This document shows positions 6,603 to 7,092 of a DNA stretch of 7,092 nt, one piece after another. Position 1 is the stretch's first letter, and each line of letters starts with the position of its first letter. The position numbers and the translations under genes were made by a program. The stretch is from Neisseriaceae bacterium. Lineage in GTDB: Bacteria; Pseudomonadota; Gammaproteobacteria; Burkholderiales; Neisseriaceae. The stretch is from positions 1 through 7,092 of the forward strand of contig JAGNPU010000090.1 of NCBI GenBank assembly GCA_017989485.1, given 5' to 3'. The notes below the pieces were generated by a model that was not told the origin of the DNA, searched no databases, and saw nothing but the letters and a program-made list of their open reading frames with translations.

Positions 6603-6775
6603 TGTTGCTAGGCGTCCTACATGCTCCGCTCTTGTATGCCATCACAGCCCCTAAACAATCACATAAACAGCCAAACAGGGGCGCACCCCCGTCGCCACAA
6701 AAGCTGTTGCTTTTTGGGCCTATCCTAATCTATAGGGTTTGGCAAAGCCGCCAATTAAGGTACCCTATTGCCTAG
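6602..6775 (+). CDS. Doubtful 57-codon frame coupled by TGATG to the hydrolase stop
   Basis: An ATG shares its A with the stop of hydrolase copy 2, the same junction as between the two hydrolases, and a frame of 57 codons stays open to TAG at 6773-6775. It begins MLLGVLHAPLLYA and ends RQLRYPIA. I do not recognise the product. Against coding, it uses AGG for Arg three times (rare in the neighbours), only about half its codons end in G or C, the middle is rich in Pro, Lys and Gln, and it overlaps the candidate promoter for the next gene. It is most likely a chance frame in the spacer, listed because it is the only small frame with a coupling signal. Confidence 0.18.
   Translation: MLLGVLHAPLLYAITAPKQSHKQPNRGAPPSPQKLLLFGPILIYRVWQSRQLRYPIA
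6699..6714 (+). terminator. Weak hairpin AAAAGC-TGTT-GCTTTT, possible operon end
   Basis: A 6-bp perfect stem with a 4-base loop followed by one further T, about 97 bases after the last hydrolase stop. The stem has only two G-C pairs and the T run is part of the stem, so it would be a poor intrinsic terminator. No better candidate exists between 6603 and 6825, although transcription must presumably end or re-initiate here. Confidence 0.22.
6739..6766 (+). promoter_or_regulatory. Candidate promoter of the LysE/RhtB exporter gene
   Basis: TTGGCA (6739-6744, five of six to the -35 consensus) is followed after 16 bases by TACCCT (6761-6766, keeping the key T, A and final T of the -10). Transcription would start near 6773 and leave a leader of about 50 bases before the ATG at 6826. 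The -10 is mediocre, so this is a moderate call. Confidence 0.4.
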
Positions 6776-6825
6776 GCTCACCACGGGCCAATAACAATAA
6801 CAATCCCTCTTCTACCTAGGACACT

Positions 6826-7092
6826 ATGCTCTCGCTCTCCATTATGATGGCCATGGCCATCTTCGCCCTGACGATGTCCATTACCCCTGGCCCCGTCAAT
6901 ATGATTATTCTGTCTTCCGGCACCCATCATGGTATCCGACCCACCCAAGGCTTTATCTGCGGCGCTGTATTGGCCTTTGTCCTGCTGTTGCTGGTGATCG
7001 GCCTAGGCTTAATGCAGCTGATTAATGGCCACCCTTTGTTCTTAACCGGCTTAACCGTGGTTGGCACCGCTTTTTTGGTGTACGTAGGGATT
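6826..7092 (+). CDS. LysE/RhtB-family amino-acid exporter, N-terminal 89 residues (runs off right edge)
   Basis: This is the beginning of an inner-membrane translocator of the LysE superfamily, which exports amino acids such as lysine, homoserine, threonine or leucine. The 89 codons present encode a hydrophobic first helix (about 3-24) carrying the family signature SITPGPVNM (18-26). A loop with GTHHGIRPTQGF (32-43) and a second helix (about 44-65, rich in Leu and Val) follow. A third helix begins near residue 73 (LTGLTVVGTAFLVYVGI). Full members have about 200-210 residues, so more than half is missing. The start at 6826 has AGGA four bases upstream; Met7 and Met8 are less likely alternatives. 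The 223-base gap and candidate promoter suggest a transcription unit separate from the hydrolases. The exported substrate cannot be told from the fragment. Confidence 0.9.
   Translation, partial: MLSLSIMMAMAIFALTMSITPGPVNMIILSSGTHHGIRPTQGFICGAVLAFVLLLLVIGLGLMQLINGHPLFLTGLTVVGTAFLVYVGI

Noticed and set aside
6678..6689. GGGG-CGCA-CCCC hairpin as terminator
   Set aside because: The stem is only four pairs and no T run follows.
1..7092. Search for a defence system, mobile element, CRISPR array or toxin-antitoxin pair
   Set aside because: RecD and the hydrolases could suggest defence on keyword alone, but the genes fit housekeeping families. I saw no nuclease-effector pair, repeats, integrase or shift in composition.

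Overview
The window looks like ordinary core chromosome of a Gram-negative betaproteobacterium, most likely Neisseriales/Neisseriaceae. I infer this from the resemblance of the Lol permease N-terminus and of TtcA to those of that group as I remember them. It needs an outer membrane, because the Lol lipoprotein-export machinery is present. Base composition is moderately GC-rich throughout, and I see no insertion sequence, integrase, tRNA, rRNA, CRISPR array or prophage gene.

Left arm, minus strand (about 1-3096): a tight gene string transcribed leftward. First comes a LolC/LolE-type permease, then lolD (the ATPase, overlapping by 8 bases), then recD (overlapping by 1 base in a TGATG junction), which runs off the left edge with its C-terminal part missing. 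The first two make an inner-membrane transporter that releases lipoproteins towards the outer membrane. RecD is the alpha subunit of the RecBCD helicase-nuclease and has no obvious functional link to Lol. No second LolC/E gene follows lolD, so the transporter may use a single permease type (LolF-like).

Divergent spacer (3097-3283): 187 bases between the two strings. It holds a consensus TATAAT -10 box pointing right, three short dyads and three copies of GGCCTAA.

Right arm, plus strand (3284-6602): an operon-like run with very short gaps or overlaps. It contains ttcA (tRNA 2-thiocytidine synthesis, Fe-S dependent), a spermidine-synthase-like Rossmann protein, a small thioredoxin-fold [2Fe-2S] ferredoxin, and two tandem paralogous alpha/beta hydrolases of the COG2945 type. 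The ferredoxin could serve the Fe-S enzyme TtcA, but that is inference. The two hydrolases are about half identical by hand alignment, and both keep a Ser-Asp-His triad.

Right edge (6603-7092): a 223-base spacer with a doubtful 57-codon frame, a weak hairpin and a plausible promoter, then the first 89 codons of a LysE/RhtB-family amino-acid exporter.

I did not find a convincing undescribed system. The best leads are the hydrolase pair, the ferredoxin/TtcA/SpeE-like neighbourhood, the single-permease Lol arrangement coupled to recD, and the dyad at the ttcA promoter.
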